Below, piece after piece: positions 1 to 6,684 of a stretch of DNA of 9,272 nucleotides. The notes beneath the pieces were generated by a model. The model worked only from the letters and a program-made list of their open reading frames with translations. It had not been told where the DNA came from and did not search any database. The stretch comes from Sphingomonadaceae bacterium (GTDB lineage Bacteria; Pseudomonadota; Alphaproteobacteria; Sphingomonadales; Sphingomonadaceae), in NCBI GenBank assembly GCA_019454625.1, contig JACFNY010000034.1, positions 2,815 to 12,086 on the forward strand, written 5' to 3'. The position numbers were made by a program, and so were the translations under genes. Every line of letters begins with the position of its first letter. Positions within the stretch are counted from its first letter, which is position 1.

Positions 1-1097
1 AAGGCGCCGCCGCCACGGGCCAGTCGCCTTACGTGGACGCGCTGAGGAACGCAGGCTTCGCGATCATCGGGAAATGCACGACCTCGGAATTCGGCTTCCT
101 GCCGACATCCGAGGCGCTCGGCCCCGGCCCCACGCGCAATCCGTGGGACCCGGACCGGTCGACGGGCGGCTCTTCCGGCGGCGCGGCCGCAGCGGTCGCG
201 GCAGGCGTCGTGCCGATCGCGCACGGCGGCGACGGCGGCGGCTCGATCCGGATTCCGGCGGCGTGCTGCGGGCTGTTCGGGCTGAAGCCCTCGCGAGGGC
301 GCCTGATCCGCGTGGCGCCGCCCCCGCCCCGTCCGGTCGAACTCGGCGTGCAGCACGTCCTCACCCGATCGGTGCGGGACAGCGCGATGGCGTTCGCGCT
401 CACCGAAGACACCAGCGCGAACACGCCGATCGGCTTCGTCTCCGGCGCGAGCGAACGGCCGCTGCGCATCGGCTTCGTCGAGGAAAGCATGGAAGGCGTC
501 GCCGCGTCCGACGAGGTCCGCGCCGCGTTCGACGCCGCGCTGCGCCTGCTCGCATCGCTCGGCCTGAAACCCGCGAAGACCCGCTGGCCGGTGAAACGCG
601 GCATCATGCACCACTTCCTGACCTATTGGGCGGAAGGCGCGATGATGCAGGAAAAGGCGACACCGGCCCCCGAACGGCTCGAACCCTTCACGCGCGCGCT
701 CGCCGAGCACGCGCGGCGCATGTCCGCCGAAGCCCGGCAAAAGGCGGTGGACGGGCTGCTCGCGGCATCGGACGCCTATCGTTCGTGGTTCGACGACTTC
801 GACATCATCGCGACGCCGGTGCTGCGGACCGCGGCGCCGCCGCTCGGCCACCTCGCACCGACGGTGCCGTTCGATACGCTTTACGACCGTCTCGTCGAAT
901 TCGCCGGGTACACGCCGATCCACAACGCGGCCGGCGCGCCCGCGATGAGCGTGCCGCTCGGCAGGTCGCCGGAGGGGCTTCCGATCGGCATCCAGTTCGC
1001 CGCAGCGCCGGGCCGCGACGACCTGCTGTTCGACCTCGCCTACCGGCTCGAAACCGCGCAGCCCTGGGCGGGACGCAGACCGCCCGTCCACGCCTGA
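1..1097 (+). CDS. Amidase-signature family hydrolase, 5' truncated by window edge
   Basis: This is a cytoplasmic-type amidase (AS family) that hydrolyses a C-N amide bond. The frame is open from base 3 and gives 364 residues; family members are usually about 450-500, so roughly 100 N-terminal residues lie outside the window. GTG33 is an internal codon, not the start. Numbering from base 3, the glycine/serine-rich signature runs from residue 54 (TGGSSGGAAAAVAAG). Ser57 is the expected cis-serine, and Ser81 in GGGSIRIPA is the expected nucleophile, 24 residues later as is usual. The catalytic lysine, in the VKD motif, should sit about 20 residues before the visible start and cannot be checked. 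The segment CCGLFGLKPSRGR and the tail (GLPIGIQFAAAPGRDDLLFDLAYRLE) are typical of AS amidases, including 6-aminohexanoate cyclic-dimer hydrolase-like enzymes. No signal peptide can be judged. It converges on the GntR gene 30 bp away. Family assignment is firm; substrate is unknown. Confidence 0.93.
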   Translation, partial: GAAATGQSPYVDALRNAGFAIIGKCTTSEFGFLPTSEALGPGPTRNPWDPDRSTGGSSGGAAAAVAAGVVPIAHGGDGGGSIRIPAACCGLFGLKPSRGRLIRVAPPPPRPVELGVQHVLTRSVRDSAMAFALTEDTSANTPIGFVSGASERPLRIGFVEESMEGVAASDEVRAAFDAALRLLASLGLKPAKTRWPVKRGIMHHFLTYWAEGAMMQEKATPAPERLEPFTRALAEHARRMSAEARQKAVDGLLAASDAYRSWFDDFDIIATPVLRTAAPPLGHLAPTVPFDTLYDRLVEFAGYTPIHNAAGAPAMSVPLGRSPEGLPIGIQFAAAPGRDDLLFDLAYRLETAQPWAGRRPPVHA

Positions 1098-1134
1098 CGT
1101 CCGTTCAACGGGCAAGGCACCCCGGCGTCAGGCG
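1091..1134. terminator. Candidate bidirectional terminator hairpin between convergent genes
   Basis: CGCCTGACG (1091-1099) and CGTCAGGCG (1126-1134) form a perfect 9-bp inverted repeat around a 26-nt loop. T1100/G1125 and C1101/G1124 could extend the stem. The amidase stop (1095-1097) and the regulator stop (1128-1130 on the minus strand) both lie inside the arms. There is no T-run on either side, so this is not a textbook intrinsic terminator. The role is inferred from position between convergent genes. Confidence 0.45.
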
Positions 1135-1829
1135 GCGAGGAGGTTCGCGGCGTGCCGCTCGTACCACGACAGCGACTTTTCGAGCAGCGACAGCATGATC
1201 TCCTTGGCGTGCGCTGGATCGTGCGCGCGCAGCGCATTCACCAGTTCCACGTGCTGCGGCTGCACGGCGAGGAAGTCCTCGCGGTCCGCGGGCGCGGAGT
1301 TGAACACGCTGATGTGCAGCGGGCCGATGCGTAGCCAGAGCCGCTCGATCATCTCGACGATGTAGCTGGAGCCGCAGGCCTCGTAGATCTGGAAATGGAA
1401 ATCGTAATTGGCCTTCAGCTTGTCGCGCGCCTCGGTGTCCGCGGGCCGCGTGAACATCTCCTGCAGGCCCTCGTTGAGCGCCGCGACCTGCTCGGCCGTG
1501 ATGTATTTCGCCGCCTGCTCGACGGCGTAGCACTCGATGAGGATGCGCGCCTCGTAGATCTTGCGGACCTCCTCGAGCGTATAGACCGGAACGCGGACAG
1601 AGCGGTTCGGCAGGAACTCGAGCGCGCCCTGCGAGGCGAGCTGCTGCACGCCCTCGCGCACGGGCATGAAGCCGAGGTGCATCATCTCCGCAAGCTCGCG
1701 GACCGTGATGGCCTCGCCCGGCGCGAAACGCCCGGAAAGCAGCGCTGCGCGAAGCTCGCCGTAGGCCAGTTCGCGCAGCGTGTAACCCTTGACCCGCCCC
1801 ACCTTCGGGGCAACCCGCCTGTCGACCAT
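1128..1829 (-). CDS. GntR family transcriptional regulator, FCD (FadR-type) subfamily
   Basis: This is a 233-residue DNA-binding regulator. The N-terminal winged helix-turn-helix spans about residues 17-82 (LRELAYGELRAALLSGRFAPGE, then ITVRELAEMM and VREGVQQLASQGALEFLPNR). An all-helical FCD effector domain spans about 84-228. In the FCD domain, Asn141 and His145 (NYDFH) and His193 (QPQHVELVNAL) fit conserved metal/ligand positions. The last-helix histidine, normally in a M..H pattern, appears to be Leu215. The start is ATG1829: GAGGAG (1841-1846 on the minus strand) lies 11 nt upstream, and homology to the wHTH begins soon after. Longer in-frame starts at 1922 and 1952 lack a convincing ribosome site and would add a non-conserved tail. 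Such proteins usually sense a small organic acid or amino acid and often control neighbouring genes, so it may control the receptor and the 4819-8385 operon. That role is inferred. Confidence 0.9.
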   Translation of the reverse strand: MVDRRVAPKVGRVKGYTLRELAYGELRAALLSGRFAPGEAITVRELAEMMHLGFMPVREGVQQLASQGALEFLPNRSVRVPVYTLEEVRKIYEARILIECYAVEQAAKYITAEQVAALNEGLQEMFTRPADTEARDKLKANYDFHFQIYEACGSSYIVEMIERLWLRIGPLHISVFNSAPADREDFLAVQPQHVELVNALRAHDPAHAKEIMLSLLEKSLSWYERHAANLLAA

Positions 1830-1862
1830 AGATCCCGAAACTCCTCGACCGGAACCTAGGCG

Positions 1863-1891
1863 ATTGTCGGGCGGGACGCCAGCGGCCGCAA
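1863..1891 (-). promoter_or_regulatory. Weak candidate promoter of the GntR gene
   Basis: On the minus strand, TTGCGG (1891-1886) and GACAAT (1868-1863) are separated by 17 bp, which places transcription start near 1856, about 27 nt before ATG1829. The -35 matches the sigma70 consensus at only three positions and the -10 at four. It overlaps the hairpin at 1873-1905, so this is a tentative call. Confidence 0.25.
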
Positions 1892-1905
1892 GCCGCCGGC
1901 GCCCC
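1873..1905 (-). terminator. GC-rich hairpin downstream of the TonB-dependent receptor gene
   Basis: The arms 1873-1886 (GGGACGCCAGCGGC) and 1892-1905 (GCCGCCGGCGCCCC) pair over 14 positions around a 5-nt loop. Read as minus-strand RNA, all positions pair, two of them as G-U wobbles. The hairpin starts 27 nt past the receptor stop codon and lies between it and the downstream GntR gene. There is no following T-run, so it may be a weak or Rho-assisted terminator, or simply a 3'-end stabilising structure. Confidence 0.5.
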
Positions 1906-1932
1906 TTCTCGATGACAGACATGCGGGCGAAC

Positions 1933-4710
1933 TCAGAACGCAGCGCGCACACCCGCGAAGAAGGACCTGCCGATCACGTCGTAGAAGATCGGGTTCGTCG
2001 CCAGCGCACTCAGGAAGTTGAGCGGCACGGCGGGCGGGTTATTGTCGAAAACGTTGTTGACGCCCGCGAAGAACTGGACGGACTTGTTGTCCGCGACCTC
2101 GACGTTGAGCCGCGCGCCGATATTGAAATACCACTGCGCGCCGACCTTGTTGTCATTGATGTCTTCGATCGTGAAGCTGTTGTCGTACTTCGCCGATCCG
2201 ATGAAGCGGGTCTGCAGGAAGCCCGAGAAGTCGCCCCGATCATAGTTCAGGCTCGCGGTTCCGCGCCAGTTCGGCACGCTCAGCGTCGTGTCCGCATTGG
2301 GGTTCACCTCGCCGGCGCGCTCGAACACGTCGACCCCGTTGGGCGAGAACTCCTTGTCCATCACGTAGGTCGCCAGCACGCGCGCCGACATGCGGCCGCC
2401 GAGCGACAGGAACGACGAGTCCGGCACGCGGTAGCTCGCCTCGAAATCCATGCCCTTCGTGCGCAGGCTCGCGACGTTGATGAGCTGCGTGCTGATGCGG
2501 GTGATCACGCCGGAGCTGTCGCGCGTGATCGTGCTGCAGGCATCGGCATACCCCTCCGCGCAGAGGTTCACGGCCTCCTGCGCGGCGAGCGAGCCGATCG
2601 CGTCCTTGATCTTGATGTCGTAATAATCGACCGAAAGCTTGAGGCCATCGATCCAGCGCGGCTGGAAGATGACACCGAAGGTCTTGTTATCGGCCTTCTC
2701 GACATCCAGGTTCACGTTGCCGCCAGTGAGCGTCGGCGTGAACGTGTTCGTACCCGTCTCCGGATCGAGCACGTTGGCGAAGGAAAGCCGCGTGCTCGCG
2801 AACAGTTCCCCGATGTTGGGCGCGCGGATGTCGCGCGAGATCGTGCCGCGGAAGCGCAGGTCCGGAACCGGGCTCCAGTTGGCGCCGAGCTTCCATGTCA
2901 CCACCGAACCCATCGTGGAATAGTCGGTGAAGCGGACGGCGCCGTTCACCTCCAGAAGCTCGATGCCGGGCTTTCCGGCGATGAGCGGCGCAGCGACTTC
3001 CGCGAAGCCCTCCACCACGTGATAGCCGCCATCGAACGGCTGCGCGTTCACAATCAGGAATGCATTGTTGATCGATGCCTCGTCCGCCGACGAGCGCACC
3101 TTTTCCTTGCGGTATTCGGCACCGGCGGCAAAGCCGATCGGACCGGCGCCAAGATCGAACAGTTCGCCGTTGATCGAGCCCGCGACCACCTGCTGCGTGA
3201 GGCGGGACTGGAGAAGCCCGGTTCCGTTCACATAATCGATCGCCGCCTGGCTCGGCGAGCCATAGCCGAACAGGTTCAGCGGCTGGCAGCCCGGCGCCCC
3301 GCCCGTCAGCGTCGCGCGGCAGACCGGATTGCCGGTGAGCGGGTCTTCGACGACGTCGACGGCATTGGCGAAATTCTCGACGATGAGATTGTTCAGCTGG
3401 CGATTGTCGAACTTGGTCTGGCCATATTGGTAATAGGTTTCCCACGTCCACGATCCGCCGAGGCCGCCGCTCAGCCCCAAGAGACCGCGGAAGGTTTCCG
3501 TCGTGGAATCGGCCGTGATGAAGCCCATGTCGGTGTTCAGGCGGAACAGATTGAAGCCCGTTATGCCATTGTCGTTCATGATCGTGCGAAAGGCGGCGGG
3601 AATGAAGGGATTCTCATTGGATATCCTCGCCGGGAAGGCGAAGCTCTGCACTGTCTCCGTCACCGAATGGGTGCGTCCCCAGCTGGCCTCGAAGAACAAC
3701 GAGATATCGTCGGTGACGTCGTAGTTGCCCTGCGCGAAGAGATTGGTGCGCGACACGGGCACCGAGACTTCGGAGTCCTGACCCATGTTGCCGCCGTCGC
3801 CGCCGATCTGCGAATTGCCGTCGTTGAATTCGCCGAAGTCGTTCACTGCCAGCGTGCCGCCCGGCCCGAAGCGGATGCCGTGGATCGCCGGATGGCCGCC
3901 GAGCACGAGCCCGCCCTCGTTCGCGAAGAACATGTTGACGTTCTGCGCGATGAGCTGCGCGGGGATGCCGTCGTTCGGCCCTGTATCCTCCGGGTTGCCG
4001 ATGAGGCCCCAGCGCTTGCGGCCCCAGCTCCGGTCCCTCTGCCCTTCGACGCCCTTGTCGCGCTGATACTCGGCCGCCAGCATCAGGTAGCCGCGCCCGC
4101 CCGCGAACTCGGACCCGACCGCTCCGCCGATGCGGAAGTTCTGCGCGTCGCCGCGCTGGCCGTCGAGCTTCTTGTCGGCCATGAGGTTGACGACGCCGGC
4201 GACGGCATCCGAGCCCCACGAGGCCGAGGCGCCTCCCGTCACCACCTCGACGCGGCTGAGCGCGATCGAGGGCACGACGTTGATGTTGACCGTGCCGTCG
4301 GTCGCGGTCGGCACATGGCGGCGGCCGTTGATGAGGACGAGCGTGCGGTTCGCGCCGATGCCGCGCAGGTCGAGCGTGTTGCTGCCGTTCTCGCGCGAGA
4401 GGAGCGACGTGCTGGCCGGCGTCGTCGTCGGCGTGAAGGACGGAATCTCGTTGAGGAAATCCGCGACGTTGACGGTGCCGCGCGCCTGAAGGTCCTCGGC
4501 GCCGATTGCTGTCACCGGCGTCGGCGCCTCGAATCCCGTCTTTACGCGCGTCGCAGTGACGGTGATCGCGTCCGCGTCGACCGATTCCTGCGCGGCGGCC
4601 GACCACGGCGACAGCAGCGACCCGGCCAGAAGCGCGGCGGCGCAAGCCGACAACCGCGCGGACATGGCAGCCTCTCGGCGCATCACGATACCCGGAATCT
4701 CAATCCGCAT
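1933..4710 (-). CDS. TonB-dependent outer-membrane receptor
   Basis: This 925-residue outer-membrane receptor takes up a ligand using TonB/ExbBD energy. The N-terminus carries arginines and a hydrophobic stretch ending near ALLAGSLLSPWSAAA (residues 26-40), a signal peptide with a likely cut after A40. AITVTATR (48-55) resembles a TonB box. The plug domain spans about 60-180 and includes LDLRGIGANRTLVLINGRR (113-131) and VEVVTGGASASWGSDAVAGVVNLM (154-177). The rest is a beta-barrel ending in GRSFFAGVRAAF with a terminal Phe, as barrel-assembly signals require. ATG4710 is chosen because GGAGGGGG stands 5 nt upstream. ATG4665 (MSARLSAC), with GAGAGG 5 nt upstream, gives a tidier signal peptide and is a real alternative. 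The gene is divergent from the serine hydrolase operon, which suggests a shared substrate. The ligand cannot be inferred from sequence: siderophore, peptide, glycan and xenobiotic all remain possible. Confidence 0.96.
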   Translation of the reverse strand: MRIEIPGIVMRREAAMSARLSACAAALLAGSLLSPWSAAAQESVDADAITVTATRVKTGFEAPTPVTAIGAEDLQARGTVNVADFLNEIPSFTPTTTPASTSLLSRENGSNTLDLRGIGANRTLVLINGRRHVPTATDGTVNINVVPSIALSRVEVVTGGASASWGSDAVAGVVNLMADKKLDGQRGDAQNFRIGGAVGSEFAGGRGYLMLAAEYQRDKGVEGQRDRSWGRKRWGLIGNPEDTGPNDGIPAQLIAQNVNMFFANEGGLVLGGHPAIHGIRFGPGGTLAVNDFGEFNDGNSQIGGDGGNMGQDSEVSVPVSRTNLFAQGNYDVTDDISLFFEASWGRTHSVTETVQSFAFPARISNENPFIPAAFRTIMNDNGITGFNLFRLNTDMGFITADSTTETFRGLLGLSGGLGGSWTWETYYQYGQTKFDNRQLNNLIVENFANAVDVVEDPLTGNPVCRATLTGGAPGCQPLNLFGYGSPSQAAIDYVNGTGLLQSRLTQQVVAGSINGELFDLGAGPIGFAAGAEYRKEKVRSSADEASINNAFLIVNAQPFDGGYHVVEGFAEVAAPLIAGKPGIELLEVNGAVRFTDYSTMGSVVTWKLGANWSPVPDLRFRGTISRDIRAPNIGELFASTRLSFANVLDPETGTNTFTPTLTGGNVNLDVEKADNKTFGVIFQPRWIDGLKLSVDYYDIKIKDAIGSLAAQEAVNLCAEGYADACSTITRDSSGVITRISTQLINVASLRTKGMDFEASYRVPDSSFLSLGGRMSARVLATYVMDKEFSPNGVDVFERAGEVNPNADTTLSVPNWRGTASLNYDRGDFSGFLQTRFIGSAKYDNSFTIEDINDNKVGAQWYFNIGARLNVEVADNKSVQFFAGVNNVFDNNPPAVPLNFLSALATNPIFYDVIGRSFFAGVRAAF

Positions 4711-4760
4711 GTTTTCCCCCTCCGGCGTGGAAGGACGACCCTTCCCGCTCCATTTCGACG

Positions 4761-4789
4761 TTGCGATGACTGAATATATCTTTTATAAA
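4761..4789 (+). promoter_or_regulatory. Candidate sigma70-like promoter for the serine hydrolase operon
   Basis: TTGCGA (4761-4766; four of six consensus positions) and TATAAA (4784-4789; five of six) are 17 bp apart. Transcription would start near 4796, about 23 nt before ATG4819. It overlaps the oppositely oriented receptor promoter almost completely, so the two may compete or be co-regulated. Confidence 0.55.
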
Positions 4790-4802
4790 ATATTATTGTC
4801 AA
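4773..4802 (-). promoter_or_regulatory. Strong sigma70-like promoter for the TonB-dependent receptor
   Basis: On the minus strand a perfect -35 TTGACA (4802-4797) is followed, after 18 bp, by TATATT (4778-4773), which matches the -10 consensus at five of six positions. Transcription would begin near 4766, leaving a leader of about 56 nt before ATG4710. It sits in a very AT-rich island inside GC-rich DNA, as expected for a real promoter. Confidence 0.7.
4781..4790. promoter_or_regulatory. Perfect palindrome TTTTATAAAA in the divergent promoter core
   Basis: A 10-bp perfect palindrome lies in the plus-strand -10 region and in the spacer of the minus-strand promoter. T4779/A4792 and A4778/T4793 also pair, with one mismatch in between. 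It could be an operator for the nearby GntR/FCD protein or another regulator, or just the AT-rich promoter core. The FadR-like consensus (TGGT..GACCA) is not present. Confidence 0.3.
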
Positions 4803-4818
4803 TCGGGATGGTGGGGGC

Positions 4819-6684
4819 ATGAAGCGATACAGGTGGCTGCTGGCGTGGCTGGGCGCCGTGCTGGCGCCCGCGTCGGGCGCTTCCGCGTCCCTCCCGGCCG
4901 CCACCGATAGCCCCGCCGATGCCGTCGCCGGGCTTCCGCGCGCAGCGCTGGACGGCTTCGCCGAAGCCGAGGTTCGCGGGCGCCTCGCCGGGTCCCGCGC
5001 GCCGGGTGCGATGATCGTGGTCGTCGACCGGCAGGGGACCCGCTACGAACGCGCGTTCGGCACGCTCGGGCCGAAGGACGAAACGCCGCTCGACCCGCGC
5101 CGCCACCTGTTCCGCATCGCCTCCGAGACCAAGGTGATCACCGCGCTCGGGATTCTTCAACTCGCGGAAGCGGGGAAGCTGTCGCTGGACGACGACATCG
5201 AGGCCCGTCTCGACGGCCTGCGCCTGAAACCGGAGAGCGGCACGCCGATCACGATCCGGCACCTGCTTCAGCATCGCGCCGGGATCGGCAACATACCGAT
5301 GGTGGGCAGCGGCCTGCGGGACAGCCGCGACCATCCGACACTCGAAGCGTATCTCGCGGAACACGCGCCGAAGCGCCTGCGCCCGCCGGGCCGCGAGATC
5401 GCATACACGAACGGCGCCTACACGCTGTTGGGGCGCATCATCGAAACGGCATCCGGCGAGCCCTACGAAGACTATATCGCATCGCGAATCTTCGAACCGC
5501 TCGGCATGGCGCTCGCGCGTTTCCCCGGCCCCGCGGCGGCGCCTCAGCCGGTCGCGCAGGGCGTGTTCGTTTCGCAGGACGGCAGCACGACGATCTTTCC
5601 CGCAGTGGACACCACCACGCGGCCCTCCGGCGACGCCATGATGACGGCGCACGAGATGGGGAATTTCCTCGTGATGATGCTGGACGGAGGGCAGTATCAG
5701 GGCAGAGCGGTGATCGGCCGCGAGACGCTCGATGCCCTCTACGGCGATTGCTGGTCGGCCGATCCGGTCTTCGGCGGCCGCTGCCTCGGCCCGACGCGAA
5801 TCCTCCGCGGCGGCGCGCCGATCTACCTGCATGGCGGCGACTACATCACCTCGCTGAGCGGCTGGTACATCCTGCCCGAGCAGGGCGTCGCCCTGTGGGT
5901 CGGCAACACGTCGAGCGTGCCGATCGACGACGGCGTATTCGAGGCCTTTCTGAAACGCTTCCATCCCGCGCTCGCCGCGACCAATGCGCCGAAAGAAACC
6001 GGGCCGGTCGAAAGCGATCTCGGCGGCACGTACCGGATCAACAGCCAGACCATGAGCGCCTCCGGCCGGTTCTTCGAACTGCTGATGCCCGGCAGCGAAT
6101 ATGTCGTCGAGACGCGCGCGGACGGCATTTCCGTGAACGGTCGGCGCTATGCGCGAATCGGCCCGGACCTGTTCCGGGCGCCGGGCCCGCCCGCGATCGA
6201 CGGCGACACGCTGCGCTTCCGCCGCGACGGGAACGGCCGGGTCTTCGCGCTCCATTCCAACGCGCGCTCGGCGACAAAGATCGACGACGCCGGATCGGCG
6301 CATGTCGCGCGCGTGGTTTTCGGACTCGCGATCGCAGCGCTGGCGACCCTGCTCCTCTTCGCCGCGGTCCGCACGGCCCTTGCGTTCAGGCGCGGCACGT
6401 CAAAGGCCCTGCCCGCGCTTTCGGCAATCGCCGGCCTGCTGTTCGTTGCGGGCACGCTTGCGGCGCTCAGCCTGCCGGCGGCCGGTCCTTTCGTGATGTT
6501 CGGTTTCCCGCCGCTGTTCCGCGCCGCGCAGGCGTTGTGGGCGCTCGGCGGCGTTACGGCGGTCGCCGTCTGCGTCGCGCTCGTGCGCGTTTCGGCACGC
6601 CCAATCGACCGCGCAGCGGGCATCGCCGTCGTCGTCTCCGCAGCGCTTTTCATGGCCATGCTCGTCAGATGGGAGTTCCTGTGA
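4819..6684 (+). CDS. Exported serine hydrolase (S12 / class C beta-lactamase fold) with C-terminal membrane domain
   Basis: This 621-residue enzyme belongs to the family of class C beta-lactamases, D-aminopeptidases, esterases and 6-aminohexanoate-dimer hydrolase (NylB). A signal peptide covers about residues 1-24 (WLLAWLGAVLAPASGASA). Catalytic motifs are Ser102-Glu-Thr-Lys105 (SxxK), Tyr196-Thr-Asn198 (YxN) and His338-Gly-Gly in the place of KTG. A beta-rich linker at about 395-485 precedes four predicted transmembrane helices (about 496-522, 532-552, 565-590, 600-617). The catalytic domain should therefore be periplasmic and tethered to the inner membrane. The start ATG4819 has GGTGGGGG one base upstream and a candidate promoter before that. 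It is first in the operon and overlaps the next gene by four bases. Glu directly after the catalytic Ser is uncommon. The family is clear; the substrate (peptide, lactam, ester or D-amino-acid amide) is unknown. A classical resistance beta-lactamase is unlikely given the tail and context. Confidence 0.92.
   Translation: MKRYRWLLAWLGAVLAPASGASASLPAATDSPADAVAGLPRAALDGFAEAEVRGRLAGSRAPGAMIVVVDRQGTRYERAFGTLGPKDETPLDPRRHLFRIASETKVITALGILQLAEAGKLSLDDDIEARLDGLRLKPESGTPITIRHLLQHRAGIGNIPMVGSGLRDSRDHPTLEAYLAEHAPKRLRPPGREIAYTNGAYTLLGRIIETASGEPYEDYIASRIFEPLGMALARFPGPAAAPQPVAQGVFVSQDGSTTIFPAVDTTTRPSGDAMMTAHEMGNFLVMMLDGGQYQGRAVIGRETLDALYGDCWSADPVFGGRCLGPTRILRGGAPIYLHGGDYITSLSGWYILPEQGVALWVGNTSSVPIDDGVFEAFLKRFHPALAATNAPKETGPVESDLGGTYRINSQTMSASGRFFELLMPGSEYVVETRADGISVNGRRYARIGPDLFRAPGPPAIDGDTLRFRRDGNGRVFALHSNARSATKIDDAGSAHVARVVFGLAIAALATLLLFAAVRTALAFRRGTSKALPALSAIAGLLFVAGTLAALSLPAAGPFVMFGFPPLFRAAQALWALGGVTAVAVCVALVRVSARPIDRAAGIAVVVSAALFMAMLVRWEFL

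Noticed and set aside
33..35. GTG as start of the amidase
   Set aside because: The frame is open upstream to the window edge with amidase-like residues, and the catalytic lysine region must lie still further upstream.
1101..1111. CCGTTCAACGG mini-palindrome in the amidase-GntR gap
   Set aside because: A four-base stem with a three-base loop is too small to support as a separate feature.
1830..1952. Longer GntR start giving 41 extra N-terminal residues
   Set aside because: It would overlap the receptor 3' end, lacks a good ribosome site, and adds residues with no family similarity; ATG1829 has GAGGAG upstream.
1789..4773. Open frame of 994 codons on the plus strand, antisense to the receptor gene
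   Set aside because: The translation is Arg/Asp/Glu/Val-rich with no recognisable domain, and it lies opposite a convincing TonB receptor. GC-rich codon bias removes stops from the complementary frame.
4783..6303. Open frame of 506 codons on the minus strand opposite the serine hydrolase
   Set aside because: Low-complexity Arg/Ala-rich translation and no motif; the opposite strand has SxxK, YxN, HGG, a signal peptide and membrane helices.
5748..6680. Upstream extension of the racemase frame through the serine hydrolase gene
   Set aside because: The extra part is a shadow frame, rich in Arg and Pro. GTG6681 has a ribosome site and the coupled GTGA overlap, and superfamily homology begins there.
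4819..6684. Antibiotic-resistance beta-lactamase
   Set aside because: The fold family matches, but the 621-residue length, HGG instead of KTG, the membrane tail and the catabolic neighbours argue against an AmpC-type resistance enzyme.
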